A model generated the notes under the pieces. It searched no databases. It had not been told where the DNA came from and worked only from the letters and a program-made list of their open reading frames with translations. Positions 12,032-22,000 of a stretch of 64,000 bases of DNA are shown in pieces. The stretch is from contig NC_079976.1 in the NCBI RefSeq assembly GCF_029852145.1, positions 10,514,104 through 10,578,103 on the forward strand, written 5' to 3'. The position numbers and the translations under genes are program-made. Numbering within the stretch: position 1 is the first letter of the stretch; each line of letters opens with the position of its first letter. This DNA comes from Microplitis mediator (lineage: Eukaryota > Arthropoda > Insecta > Hymenoptera > Braconidae).

Positions 12032-13009
12032 CTCATCATGTTTTCTTATTTATGTTTTATTTCCAAGAACTAATGAATCATTAGTGCAATATATTTTTTA
12101 TATAAAAATTTATTATCGAAAAAAAATAAAATTAATTTTTTTTTTAAGTCCTGCGATATTTACTTATTTTTTTAATTTCCAGCGAAACTTTATTTCAGAA
12201 AAAAATTGTAGGAAATTTTATTTACTACAAAATAAGTCATCTCTGTTTATCAACGTGTCTTTCATAGTTTAAAGTTACAGAAAAAATAAATAGAGAATTA
12301 GTTTAAAAATGGAAAAAAAATTTTTTACTTTTAGTTTCAATTACTTTCAAAAAATTAGACTTATAAAAAAATGTAATGCGACTTTTTTTGTAAATAATTT
12401 AATTAGCTATTAAATTATTTAGATACTTTTTTGTCATATCGTTATTAGATTACCTAAAATTACCGAATATGGAGAAGGCTGGGCCTTTTCGCTCCAGCCT
12501 TCTCTATTTACACATGCAAAGAAACAAATAATAAATTTCATTCGGATTTTCAGTCATTTTTATTGTTTGAACAATAAACCCGCAACAAAGAAGGTAATTC
12601 ATAAATAATATAATATTGAAAGCGAAAAAGTATAAGAGTGATTCTCTAAAATAAATTGATATGAAAAAAAAATTTGGTATTTAAATTTTATTGTCTGAAA
12701 TCATAAAATACGTCATCTTGCCATGTAGGCATAGTCGCATCAATAATACTTTAGGTTAATTCTTTTACATACATTGGAAGCCCAAAAACACAAGTAAAAA
12801 TTTATTATTTCAAATTATAAAAACTGATGCGCTTAAGATATATCTTCTACAATTTTAAGAAACTGATAATTATATAACGTTGTATGTTGTATATAAAATC
12901 AACTTTTCGACATTGAAAATTTTATTTATCATACTAAATGTTTTTTTTTACTTTTTTACTATAAACTTTAATGTTCCAAACAGCGAATGTTGAAACTGAA
13001 ACGTTAAAT
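12032..13009. other. Intergenic: sulfotransferase 3' end and a GC-rich hairpin
   Basis: Mostly featureless AT-rich sequence. At 12471-12505, GGAGAAGGCTGG and CCAGCCTTCTCT form a 12-bp stem (one mismatch) around an 11-base loop, conspicuous against the AT background. Its role is unknown; it could be a 3'-end structure or a decayed repeat. Confidence 0.5.
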
Positions 13010-13560
13010 TATTATTTATTTATTTATTTACGCCATTCGGCAATTATACGTTATTGAAACAATAGGTAATAAATGATAAACTAAAATTATAAATTGAATA
13101 AACAGATAACATCGGTTGGATGATAATAAACAAAAAGTTCTAAGAAAAAAATATAAAATAAAAGTAACAGCAAAAAAATAACAAATATCACTTATATATA
13201 AATAATATTCAGCCGCTTAGCGACCAAGGAAATGACAGTTTTAATAATTACATTACTAAATTTCTAGCTACACTTTTAAATTTATTAGCCGAGAAACCAA
13301 AAATGTCAATCTCAGATGCAAATTCGTTGACTAACTTCGATATTCTATACAGCGGAGCTCGCGTGAAGTAGCGCGTTTTAACTTTCGGGACAAATACTCT
13401 TGATGTTCTCACACTAATGTTAGGCACCACAAACTTGAACATACTAACTAATTCAGGGACATCCAATCGGTATTAATAATATCAGCACCACAACATAATG
13501 TCAGATATTTTCTTCTAACAGCAAGAGGCCTACAGCCTATATTCATAGGCATTATAATTT
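13010..13560 (-). pseudogene. Decayed 3' end of a non-LTR (LINE) retrotransposon
   Basis: On the minus strand, one frame reads NIGCRPLAVRRKYLTLCCG and then shifts frame near 13468 into DVPELVSMFKFVVP, RTSRVFVPKVKTRYFTRAPL and INxL-like residues, ending at a stop near 13248. The RRKYL...DVPEL...VP.....R...F..P....R...L.NE pattern, ending in an I-F-F segment, matches the C-terminal tail of jockey/CR1-type reverse transcriptases. Beyond the stop is an untranslated stretch ending in a (TAAA)n-like tail at 13010-13026, the expected 3' terminus. The copy is 5'-truncated with at least one frameshift, so it is inactive. The exact clade is uncertain. Confidence 0.65.
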
Positions 13561-14087
13561 CATTTTTTTATCTACCAAACAGTAATTTCTATTACTTGTA
13601 ACATGATTTTTTTACAGATAAACTTTAAATTTCAATACTAAAATTAAGATTATTATAATTTATTCTATAAAACCACGAAATTACTGTTTCAAATGATATT
13701 AAATTGTGGCAAATTCTAAATTTTTAGTTATCAATTATTCATTTTTATAATTCATTTTTTTGCGTGCAGTAAAAAATTAATAATTTTACAAAATTTACCC
13801 ACCAAAATTTGTATTCCCATAAAATTATTAACTATATTTTAAAAATTAAATCCGATTCCCAAAAAAATGTTTTCCCTTTAATGAAATTAAAAAAATCAAA
13901 TTCAAATTTCCGCGGGAATTTTGTAAACGTCAATTGACCCGTTGCCATAACAACATTGTTATCAAACAGAAACATAAACACGTTTTAATTTTTTTCATTT
14001 CAAAACTTTTTTTTCTCTTCGATTAAAAATTTGAATTATTTAGAAAAATAAATCAAATAATCGAAAATTGAATTAGAGAATTAAAAA
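13561..14087. promoter_or_regulatory. Upstream region of the dynein-2 light intermediate chain gene
   Basis: AT-rich intergenic sequence with a short GC-containing patch (about 13905-13960, including GTTGCCATAACAAC). That patch resembles the imperfect palindromic X-box (RFX site, GTTGCCATGG-AAC type) that controls ciliary genes. This would suit the downstream ciliary gene, but the assignment rests on motif likeness alone. Confidence 0.4.
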
Positions 14088-17000
14088 ATGTGTGAAAATT
14101 CAGTATTAATAATTGGGGACAAAGGAGTCGTAAGTTTTCTTTTTTAATAATTATTTACTTAATTAATAATTGTGATAATAAATTTAATTAGGGAAAGACA
14201 ACAATGATTTATAAATTTCTGGAGAAAGATGAAGTTTCGAAGCCAACAATAGCTTTGGATTATTCATTCGGTCGAAAAGCCAATAAAAATCTCGTAATTA
14301 ATTTGATATTAATTTTAATAGACTTCCTTTTAGCGCCTAAATTGATTAATAATTTATAATTTAATATTGTCTATCTAATTAGTCGAGAGACTTGATACAC
14401 ATTTGGGAAGTAGGTCATCTAACGGCATCAATAATAAACGCAGGACTTGTCGGTGCATCAACACAATTACAAAGTAAAATAACAACACAACCAAAAACAG
14501 AACCGACGTTTATTATTATGCTGAATTTAATGGCAACAAATACAATATGGTTGTCACTGGAAACATGTTTGAATGCAGCATGGGCGGCTATAAAAATTTA
14601 TTATGACGATGCAACTATTGAACAGATGAAACATCAACGTCACAAAGAATTGGAAGCTGCTGCATCGGGAAATGTCGACGGTAAATTTATTAACCCGTTT
14701 CCATTAAAATTGTCAATTATTGGAGGACAGTATGATAAATTTAAAGTACATATTTATATATTTACTGATATTTGTTATAATTTAGACGAAATAATTGTGA
14801 TTGATTGAAGATTTTTTCTTTAAGAAATTGGATTTTGCGACAAAACAAACTATCGGAAGAATTCTCAGGGGTATTGCATACAATTTAGGAGCCGATTTGC
14901 AGTATTATTCATCAAAAGAAGGATCTTTGATACGTAAAATGAAAGAATTAATGTCTTACTATGGATTCAATCACCAGCGATCGTAAGCAAAATATTAAAA
15001 TTTTTTATTTCTAGTACTGTTTTATAAAAAAATTATTCGGTTGGTTTGTGAGTTAATATGAAAGATAAATCGATGGTATATGCAAATTAGAAAGGAAATT
15101 TCCGTTAATTTAAGTACCCACATCGACATTTTTTAACGACTTGTAAAAATGCCCGGGAAAAAAAGTTTTTATTATTACTGTTTTTAATACTATTTATAGA
15201 TGATCATATATAAGAAATATCTCAAAATCATATATAATTACATGAAAGCTTATATGATCTTACAAAATTCTTATAAGAATTCATATACTCTTGTGAGGAC
15301 TTTATAAAAATTGATATGATTTTATATAAAGTTATATATAACTTTATAAAATTACCAGATATAGTTTTATATGCTTATATATAATCATATAAAAGTTCAT
15401 ATGATCTTATAAAATTCTTATAAGGATTCATATACTCTTATAAGGGTTTTAGAAAAATTGATGTGGTTTTATATAACGTTATACATAACTTTATAATATT
15501 ACCAGATAAAGTTTCAGGTGCTTATATATACACTGTAAAAAGAGTGGTGTTAAAAATGAACTCATTTTAACTCCGCCCAGTGTTAAAATAAAATTACACC
15601 GGTGTAGGAGGAGTAATTCACCGGTGTTAAAAATACCGGTGTTAAAGCGGGGTAACCGGTGTAAAAGCGGAGTAATACCGGTGTAAAGGCAGGATAAACT
15701 GCGCCCGCTTGGAGTATTAACTGTAAAGATTATAAAACACAAAAAATATCAGTTCTTTATGGAAATAATTAAAGAATATCATTTATTAACAAGAATAGTG
15801 ATCGAGTAGGTAAAAATATTTACAAAGTGAAATATTTTAACACCGGTCTAGAATATTTACACCGGCAGCGGCGTTATTTTAACACCGGAGATATTTTTTT
15901 AACGCCAGTACAGAATATTTACACCGGTGGCGGCGCTATTTTCACACCGCTTTCGGTGTTGAAATTTAACACCGCCGATTTTAACACCTACACCGTTTGG
16001 ACTTACCCCGGGGATTTTTTACAGTGTAATCATATATGATCATATAAAAGCTCATATGATTTTATAAAATTCTTGCAAGAATTAATATAATTTTATAAAA
16101 GTTGATGTGATTTTTTATAAAGTTATATGATTTTATACACTGTAAAAAATCACCGGGGTAAGTCCAAGCAGTGTAGGTGTTAAAATTGGCGGTGTTAAAT
16201 TTAACCCCGACAGCGGTGTGAAAATAACGCCGCCGCCGGTGTGAATATTCTTTACCGGTGTTAAAATCAAATTTTCTGGTGTTTAAATATTTTACTTTGG
16301 GAATGTGTGCATATGTGTGTGTGTGTGAGTGTGTGCACGTGTGTGTGCGTGTGTGCGCTCTCGTGTTTGAGTGAGTGTGCGCGCAAGCGTGTATGCGCGT
16401 GTGTGTAGGGGTGTGTGTGTGGGCATGTGTGCGCTCGTGAGTTTGAGTGTGTGTGTATGTGTGTGTGTGCGTGTTTGAGTGCAGCTGTGTGTGTCAAGAT
16501 ATTTTTTGCGTTTTATAAGCTTCCCAAAGCCAATACTCTGAGCGGACGCAGTTTACCCCACTTTAACACCGGTATTTTAACATCGCCGAATTACGCCTCC
16601 TACACCGGTGTAATTTCATTTCAACACCGCGCGGAGTTAAAATGAGTCCATTTTTAACACCACTCTTTTTACAGTGTATGAGTCACGTTTATATGATTTA
16701 TATATGATTATATAAGAACTTTTTTTCCCGGGTGACTATTTTTTTTAACACTTCATCAACAATTGAGATAATGGACACCTGAACCGAACATATCGGTGTT
16801 GGTACTCATTTAACGCAGAATTTCGCTGACTTTTCAAATAATTGACTCGTTTTATTTTATGAAAAATTATTTTTCAGGAAAGAATGTATTTGCGATTATA
16901 ATCACGCATTATTGATACCTTCTGGTACGGTTGCTGACGACGATTCTGTAGCAAACTCAGCGATTATCGTTGATAAAATAAAGCGAATATTTTTAACAAA

Positions 17001-17273
17001 CCCTAATACTAATAATCATAATAACAATCAATTATTATTGTTAAATAATGACCAGGAATCGTTAAATGATAATCCGATTGATGATCCCAATTTTAATGAA
17101 GCTGTCATTGATCACTTAAGATCTCAGCGTAATGAGGTAATTTATTTATTTATTGATTATAATTATTATTATTAATTTAATTTTTTTTTAATCCACAGGA
17201 AATAGAAATAAATTTAGAAAAAATGATGGAAGGAAATTTATCAAAAAATATTATTATTACCGATCCTTACTAG
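14088..17273 (+). CDS. Dync2li1: Cytoplasmic dynein 2 light intermediate chain 1 (D2LIC)
   Basis: Six exons, 14088-14129, 14192-14293, 14383-14745, 14825-14982, 16878-17136 and 17199-17273, give 332 residues, close to the usual 350. The protein is a subunit of dynein-2, the retrograde intraflagellar transport motor in cilia. Evidence: a P-loop GDKGVGKTT spanning the exon 1/2 junction, PTIALDYSFGRK, IHIWEVG, then the diagnostic INPFPLKLSIIGGQYDKFK...LRGIAYNLGADLQYYSSKE and a C-terminal HALLIPSGTVADDDS. The acceptor CTTTAAG at 14818-14824 was chosen for exon 4 because it alone keeps frame and alignment. The segment after IHIWEV reads GHLTAS, where relatives have a Gly-rich turn. The C-terminal part has an Asn-rich insertion. 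Confidence 0.88.
15531..16026. mobile_element. Family D element D1 (iterated ACACCGG/CCGGTGT), TA-flanked
   Basis: Ends CACTGTAAAAAGAG and GATTTTTTACAGTG; flanking TA at 15529-15530 and 16027-16028. The body consists of about a dozen TTTAACACCGG or CCGGTGTTAAA words around a unique centre that includes AGTAGGTAAAAATATTTAC. There is no transposase. A TA duplication with a short inverted repeat suggests a Tc1/mariner-type MITE, but the family is not identified. Confidence 0.8.
16138..16676. mobile_element. Family D element D2, inverted relative to D1
   Basis: Ends CACTGTAAAAAATCACCGGG and CCACTCTTTTTACAGTG, flanked by TA (16136-16137, 16677-16678). Its left half is the complement of the right half of D1 and vice versa, so the two copies face each other about 110 bp apart. 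The central core seen in D1 is replaced by a long GT-rich microsatellite. Confidence 0.8.
16300..16495. repeat. GT-rich microsatellite inside D2
   Basis: About 195 bases of GTGTGTGT with interspersed GC and GA steps. Open frames on both strands through it (His/Thr- or Cys/Val-rich) are artefacts of the repeat. Confidence 0.9.
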
Positions 17274-18780
17274 GACAAATTTTAAATTACAAACTGTGGT
17301 ATCGAAATAGTTCAATTGAAATTTTTTTTGTTCTAATAAATTGTCAAAATTTTTCGAAATTCTTTGATCTCAACAATCTAAGAAATTTTGTTAAACCCAA
17401 ATAATTGAAACCATTTAGTACAGAGACTTCAAATTCTAAAATAAAGTAATTAAGAAAAATTACAGGCCGAATAAAAATTTTGAAAAATTAATTCGTTTAA
17501 TTTTGCAAAATAAAATTTTCGCAAAAAAAAAGTAATTTAAATCTTAAAATAAAAACTTTGAACATTAAAATAAAAAAATCGTTTAAATCCATAAATATTT
17601 ATTTAAAATTCTAAATTTATTTTTATAAATATAATTATAAATAAATAATTTAACGCAAGCGCCGATAAGAATTATCAGCAAGCGCATGCGTTAAAACTAA
17701 ATCGAATAGTGAAGGCGGTGCAGGATCATGAGTAAAAGACATTGCCGGGATTGTTTTTTTTGGTGGCATCCGCTGTACTTTTAAATTTACTTATAAATAT
17801 ATTAAATATGTATAGATATTTATATTTATATTTATACATACATAAGTATATATAAATATATATACACGGTTAAATAGAGAGTGTATTAAATGTTGCTGGT
17901 ATTGATACCGCAGATCTAGTTATGACTTAACAATTACAAGCATTATGATTAAACGTGCGTCAAATCCAATGCGGCGTATCAGAATTCTTATCAAACCTCG
18001 CCGTCGTCGTCGTGATACGCTATGAGTTCAATTATTTTTTTTTTTTGAATTAGTAAATTACTAATTTACGTTAATATAATTATTTGCACTTGAATCAAAT
18101 ATTTATAGATAAATATTTCAAGTTATAAATACACACATATATATATAAAAATATTTTTTAGTCAAGTGAACGTCAAAAGATTTCCTAGACTTTGAAAAAA
18201 AAATTTTCAGGTGAGTTAACTTTAAGTTATTTTTAAATTTATTTATTAATAGAATCATTTCTACTTTAGAAAAAAAAAATTTTTAATCAATTCTTTAAAA
18301 AAATAAATTAAAAATTGAGTTTCGTTTTTTAACTTAAGGGCAAAATTTATTCGATGAACTTTTTAGTTTTTTGAAAAAAAAAAAAAATTAATTTTTAATA
18401 TGTAAGTAAAAAGAAATTTTTTTAAAATAAATTTTGTCTAAAAATCAATTAACTTTAATTTCCAAAACTGAGAAAAAAAAAATTATTTGAATACGTGAAA
18501 TTTATAAATATTATTATGATGATAAAATATATATGTACATATCTTTATATAAATAACACTTGTCGTCATAATAATATCTATCTCTTTCGTTTATTCTCAA
18601 TAGAGTAATAGAGAGATACCGCCCCACCTATCACAGTACTCTAGATCGATTTTTTAGTATTAAATGACCTACAATACCTGCAACACGGCATTTCTAAAAT
18701 AACAACAAACATTTGATCTGATTAAATATTTTATTTTTTTTTAAGCTAAAAATAATTTACCGAAATTTTCCATCTCATAC
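17274..18780. other. Intergenic between the dynein-2 gene and the secreted-protein gene
   Basis: Mostly AT-rich. A near-palindrome at 17650-17694 (TTAACGCAAGCGCC ... AGCGCATGCGTTAA around GATAAGAATTATC) and a more GC-rich patch at about 17700-18025 stand out. The patch includes GCGTATCA/TGATACGC inverted repeats and a small Arg-rich open frame (17945-18025). From 18026 to 18780 nothing is recognisable. Confidence 0.55.
17945..18025 (+). CDS. Possible Arg-rich small open reading frame (26 residues)
   Basis: ATG to TGA without interruption, with 8 Arg residues, starting MIKRASNPMRRIR and including PRRRRRD. It lies in a GC-richer patch unlike its surroundings, but has no supporting homology, splice or Kozak evidence. 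The stem GCGTATCA/TGATACGC overlaps it, so a structured RNA or repeat fragment is equally possible. Confidence 0.15.
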   Translation: MIKRASNPMRRIRILIKPRRRRRDTL

Positions 18781-20257
18781 TTAGTTACTGTTTAAAGACT
18801 TTTTTTTATCAACACACTCTTTAACTTCATTGTAAAGGTCCATGTATTTCTTTGGCAAAACTCCGATACCATTGCTAACTGTACAGTATGGAACATTTAT
18901 TGGCAGCATACTCATTTCGTTTGTTAGTTTTCCAATTGTTGTTGCTGTCTCAGGAATACTATTGACTGTTATCCAGGTTGTTTTAGCTGTCACCTGTTAA
19001 ATTTCATTAGTTTAATAGTAAAAGGATTAAAAAATTCAATTACTTTTATCACTTATTTTGAGGATTAATTTTTAAAAATTTATTTAAGAGAAAAGTAACT
19101 TCTGGCACTGAGTTTGTAGTAAAATTTCTTTTAATTTGAGTACCCACATCAATATTTTTAAATTTCAAAATTTTCATTAATCATTAATTAATTATTAACT
19201 AATTAATTATCATCTCCAAATATATTTATGTTGGAACTCATTCAACACAGAATTTAATTCTCTATCTGGATATCAGATTAATTATTTTCCCAAGAAAAAT
19301 TTTCAAAATGAAATCCCAAAATTACTGATAATTTGTTTAAATTACTTTACTAATTTGATGTTAAGAGAAAATTAACTTCAGCACTGACTTTGACACAAAA
19401 TTCCATTTAGTTTAAATACCCACATCAATATGTTCAAAAAGTAAAATGAGTACCCCCGCCAATTTTTAAAAATTTCAAAATTTCAATTGATTAATTAACA
19501 ATCAATTAATCATCATCTCCAAATATATGGTTGTTGGTACTCATTTAACGCAGAATTCGATCCTCTACCCATCTACTTGACTCATTATTCTCTCAATAAA
19601 AATTTAAAAAATAAAATAAAAAAAATTAGTAAAATCAAAATTACTTTACTAGCGCAGACAGTAGCCTGTGCTATAGCCTTAAAGCTCATATCTTCAAAAC
19701 ACTTGTTAGCTTCATTCTGTGCACTAGTTAAATTATCTAGTACATCATTGGTGACTTTGTTAAGACTCTCTGAAAATCCGTCTCCAAATTCAAGATGTTC
19801 AACAATGCAATTGCTCACGTTAACCATCAAACTAAGTGCTATCATGTCCTTAGCATTTCCAAGTGCCATACATTCACTAATGTCAACTTCTCCTGCAGTT
19901 TTCTCTAGTTCTTTAAACTGATTGTCCAACTTTTTTTTTCAGACATTAATTAATCAAATAAATAAATTATCTGGTAAATAAAATTAAATAAAATTTAAAT
20001 ATAATTACCTGATTAATTAAAGTACTTATTTGATCGTACATAGCTTGACCAGCAGATTCAGCAGCTTCTTTTAATTCAACACCAGCTTCATTTATTTTAT
20101 TTTTAGCTGTTGCTAAATTATCATTTATTGTTGTTTTAGCGGCATCTATTGTTGTATTTAATTGCTGTTGTAAACTTGTCAATGGATTAAATCCTATTGA
20201 ATAACTTTTGTCTATTGTTATTGTTAAGACAAGTATAAATATAATTGACTTGTACAT
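18781..20257 (-). CDS. Small secreted helical Cys-containing protein, function unknown
   Basis: Three minus-strand exons, 20257-20009, 19929-19645 and 18993-18781, give 248 residues, all joined in phase 0. Residues 1-20 (MYKSIIFILVLTITIDKSYS) look like a cleavable signal peptide. The next 60 residues are Ala/Thr/Lys/Glu-rich and amphipathic, probably a long helix or coiled coil. The mature part has six Cys: four in exon 2 (SEC, NC, KCF, VCA) and two in exon 3 (YCT, ECV). The layout recalls insect secreted proteins of the DUF725/TsetseEP type, but I cannot confirm membership. The acceptor before exon 2 is preceded by A rather than pyrimidines; an alternative in-frame AG lies 12 bases inside. 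The gene runs antisense to its neighbours. Confidence 0.72.
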
Positions 20258-20764
20258 TTTAAATATGAATCGAGTTAATAAAAGTGTGAGTTGACGTTAT
20301 TACGAGAAATCGTTACACTGATATGAGAATCATATTTTATTTAAAGTTACCTTGCTAATTTTTAATAAAAGAATAATCAGACGTGTGTGCATTGTCGATT
20401 TAATCGGGTGTTAAATATTTACTCAATATTTTTTATTTATGAGGTATATGTTAGTATAGTAGATTTATTGGTTATTTGAATAAGAGGTTTTTTTTTATTT
20501 TGAGTCGAGTCGAGTCAAGACTTGATTCGAGGTGAATTATTTATTTGTTGAAGCGGATGTTAAGGTCAATGATAGAATTTATATTTTATTCATTAGATGG
20601 TTTATTTTTATTTTTTTTATTGAGAAAAAATGATAGGAAAAAAAAATTTTAAACGAAACTAAAAAGAAAAAATATGTTGGATTTAAAATTATAAATTTAT
20701 TTTTATTTTAGGGGATTCTGAGAATTTAAAAAAAAGTTATTTGATTGAAATTTTTATTTTTTTT

Positions 20765-21535
20765 GTCTAATCGGGGTAAAGTGGGCCGTATAGGAAATTA
20801 AGATAAATATTTTGTAATTTTTGAAAAATTACAGTTTTCAAATAAAGAGTAAATGGACCGTAAGAGATATCAAACCTGTGACTAATTCTTTTTACAGTTT
20901 AGTTTTAAAAAATTTCACAAACGGGACAAGATGGGTCTAAAAAAAAATTTTTTTTCAGTAAAATCAATTTTTTTTTGTAAAAAAAGATATTTGTAGTAAA
21001 AATTCATAAAAGCATAAATTTTAAACGAATGAGGTAGAATAGGCCGTTTGAAATTTTTGTTTTTTTGTCTAATGGGGATAATGTGGGCCGTATAAGAAAT
21101 TAAAATAAATATTTTGTAATTTTTGAAAAATTTACAGTTTTTGAATAAAGAGTAAATGGACCGTGAGATATATCAAACCTGTGACTAAATTTAATGCCGT
21201 AAGATGGGCGGCGGAGTCGAATTCGAAATTTGCGACAAGAAAAACCATGGTAACAGCATGGAAAAGTATAAGATATCCATGATATTATTCTCATCCATCA
21301 TAAATTTCATATTCATTGTTTCAAATATTAATTTTTTTTTTGTATACGACTAAATTTTTGACAGTTTAAAGTTTAAAAAAATTATTGAAATTTTCACTTT
21401 TTCACCAACGGGGCAAGATGGTTCCAAAAAAATTTTTTGAATCCAATTATTTTTTTGTAAAAAAAAAAAATTGTACTAAAAATTGATATAAACATGAATT
21501 TTTAACAAATGAGGTAAAATGGGCTGTTAAAAAAT
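20765..21535. repeat. Imperfect duplication of a GGGGxAAxxTGGGCCGTAT sequence
   Basis: The block from GTGGGCCGTATAGGAAATTA to CAAACCTGTGACTAA (about 20780-20885) recurs at about 21085-21188. The ACGGGACAAGATGG... AATGAGGTAGAATAGGCCG block (20922-21045) recurs at 21405-21530. An intervening 200 bp is unique to the second unit. Probably old repeat DNA. Confidence 0.65.
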
Positions 21536-21860
21536 TTTAATTGTTAAAAAAAAAAATTTTAACTCCAAAATAATAGATAAAAAAAGTTCTAAACTCGTCA
21601 ATAAGTAAAGTTGATAATTACAAGTTAAAAATACTGAAGGCATAAAGAAAATTCTCACCCTCCTTAAAAAAAATCCATCTCAAAGATTTCATTGTGTCAA
21701 GTTCTACATAGAAACCATTGAACCTCAAACATATAAACTTTGGCTCATGGACATAGAACATGACAAAGTATTATAAGCATAAGCAGAGAAGTATAGACAG
21801 AGTAAGAGGTATAAGTAGCATAGAGGTAAAGAGAAGTCTCCTGGTTCTGCTCGTACAATA

Positions 21861-22000
21861 ATGACAGATGTAAAACCATTTGCCGTGGCAGCTGGTTTTT
21901 ATATTCCCCTCTCAAACTACCAACACTCTACACGTCCAACTGCACCATGTGACCATAAGGATCAGTATCGTCCCAACCTTATCCCTAATTCCCATGCTCG
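21861..22000 (+). other. Candidate upstream exon ending in GTAAGT
   Basis: An open frame beginning MTDVKPFAVAAGFYIPL runs to a consensus donor (CATGCTC|GTAAGT at about 21994) within a locally GC-richer patch about 1.7 kb upstream of the numb start codon. It could be an alternative 5' exon of numb or of an unrelated transcript. No protein resemblance was recognised. Confidence 0.2.

Larger units (their letters stand above)
15152..16732. mobile_element. Outer inverted-repeat element hosting two inserted family D elements
   Basis: CCCGGGAAAAAAAGTT at 15152 is matched in inverse by AACTTTTTTTCCCGGG ending at 16732. Between them is a low-complexity sequence of TATATGATCTTATAAAATTC-like words, repeated in both orientations, split by D1 and D2. 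If D1 and D2 are removed, the remaining element is about 550 bp. It lies in intron 4 of the dynein-2 gene. Confidence 0.65.

Noticed and set aside
12012..12272. Open frame overlapping the sulfotransferase stop
   Set aside because: Phe/Tyr/Lys-rich AT translation in the 3' untranslated region with no family resemblance.
14746..14824. Apparent one-base frame mismatch between dynein-2 exons 3 and 4 when the acceptor at 14810 is used
   Set aside because: A second AG at 14823-14824, preceded by TTTTTTCTTTA, keeps frame and aligns better with the family, so no frameshift is needed.
16267..16645. His/Thr-rich and Cys/Val-rich open frames in the GT tract
   Set aside because: They are translations of a microsatellite inside a mobile element.
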